The position numbers and the translations under genes are program-made. Shown piece by piece: positions 13,206-13,455 of a stretch of DNA of 13,455 nucleotides. The DNA lies in NCBI GenBank assembly GCA_016933985.1, contig JAFGTU010000490.1, forward strand, positions 1-13,455. The letters run 5' to 3'. Under the pieces are notes generated by a model, which saw only the letters and a program-made list of their open reading frames with translations, ran no database searches and had not been told where the DNA came from. Each line of letters opens with the position of its first letter. Position 1 is the stretch's first letter. The DNA is from Sedimentisphaerales bacterium (GTDB lineage: Bacteria > Planctomycetota > Phycisphaerae > Sedimentisphaerales > Anaerobacaceae).

Positions 13206-13455
13206 TCATCTTTTCCATATTGAAAATAAATAGGCCAGAAACATCGGGGCGTGTGCCTGACAATCTCCAAGTCTCTGACAACTAAAGCCTAAGCTTTTAA
13301 TTTTCTCACAATTTGCAGCGCTGTATTCGCTCTTTATGACCCGTTCTATCAATCTCTGTGTCTGCTGATAATCGTAGCGATCTTCGTCCAAACGTGATAT
13401 CTGATGGAAGAGTTCTGGGCCTCCTTCTAAGCGTGCCAAATTGGTGGCCAAAGCA
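13206..13455 (-). CDS. Unrecognised element protein, C-terminal 82 residues only (partial)
   Basis: The frame is open through the window edge and ends with TGA at 13206-13208. A TTG at 13451 is available as a start but has no visible context, so the gene most likely begins outside the window. The visible part has a charged helical stretch (DEDRYDYQQTQRLIERVIKSEY) and then three spaced cysteines in ANCEKIKSLGFSCQRLGDCQ, ending with a hydrophobic/aromatic tail. Such a Cys pattern after LGF occurs in C-terminal parts of some element-borne primase or replication proteins, but the match is too weak to name it. It is the upstream partner of the 81-aa gene. Confidence 0.6.
   Translation of the reverse strand, partial: ALATNLARLEGGPELFHQISRLDEDRYDYQQTQRLIERVIKSEYSAANCEKIKSLGFSCQRLGDCQAHAPMFLAYLFSIWKR

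Larger units (their letters stand above)
11118..13455. mobile_element. One end of an integrative element inserted at tRNA-Pro
   Basis: All genes from 11118 to the right edge are on the minus strand and are of mobile-element type: integrase, excisionase-like HTH, and two small or partial proteins. The integrase directly abuts the tRNA. By eye the region is less GC-rich than the chromosomal genes to the left. No structural phage or conjugation gene is visible, so it cannot be said whether this is a prophage, an integrative conjugative element or a satellite. The far end is beyond the window. Confidence 0.72.

Overview
The window looks like chromosomal DNA of a planctomycete, most likely of the Phycisphaerae/Sedimentisphaerales type. 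This is an inference from gene content: a large HzsA-like beta-propeller diheme protein without the rest of hydrazine synthase, and a membrane-anchored excisionase-type HTH protein of a kind I recall from Planctomycetota. GTG and TTG starts and short coupled operons are common. I see no pathway that is new as a whole. The most unusual parts are the HzsA-like gene joined to hemC, the membrane-bound HTH protein with a structured leader, and the end of an integrated element at a tRNA gene.

Layout, left to right. (1) Positions 1-2001, minus strand: a promoter, mltA (lytic transglycosylase lipoprotein), a 45-residue entericidin-like lipoprotein and the start of a Tat-exported aldo/keto reductase-like protein. 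They form a cell-envelope cluster with short gaps. (2) Positions 2144-2891, minus strand: a conserved hypothetical protein with its own good promoter. (3) Positions 2959-6604, minus strand: the HzsA-like diheme protein followed after 18 bases by hemC, so a predicted c-type cytochrome is probably co-transcribed with a heme biosynthesis gene. (4) Positions 6702-9312, plus strand: a small basic Myb/SANT-like protein, then trpS, a DUF2007 protein and scpA. The last three genes overlap or abut. (5) Positions 9452-10851, minus strand: the HTH/acidic-repeat/two-TM/lysine-tail protein, with a clear promoter and a hairpin just upstream of its ribosome binding site. (6) Positions 10933-11117, plus strand: promoter and tRNA-Pro(UGG).

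(7) From 11118 to the right edge the character changes. A tyrosine recombinase ends 3 bases from the tRNA-Pro 3' end. It is followed by an excisionase-like HTH protein, a small conserved element protein and a partial unrecognised protein, all on the minus strand. By eye this stretch is less GC-rich than the rest. It reads as one end of an element integrated at tRNA-Pro, with its cargo and far attachment site beyond the window.

Promoters were judged by eye from -35/-10 hexamers with 17-base spacing. Family assignments rest on recognised motifs, not on searches.
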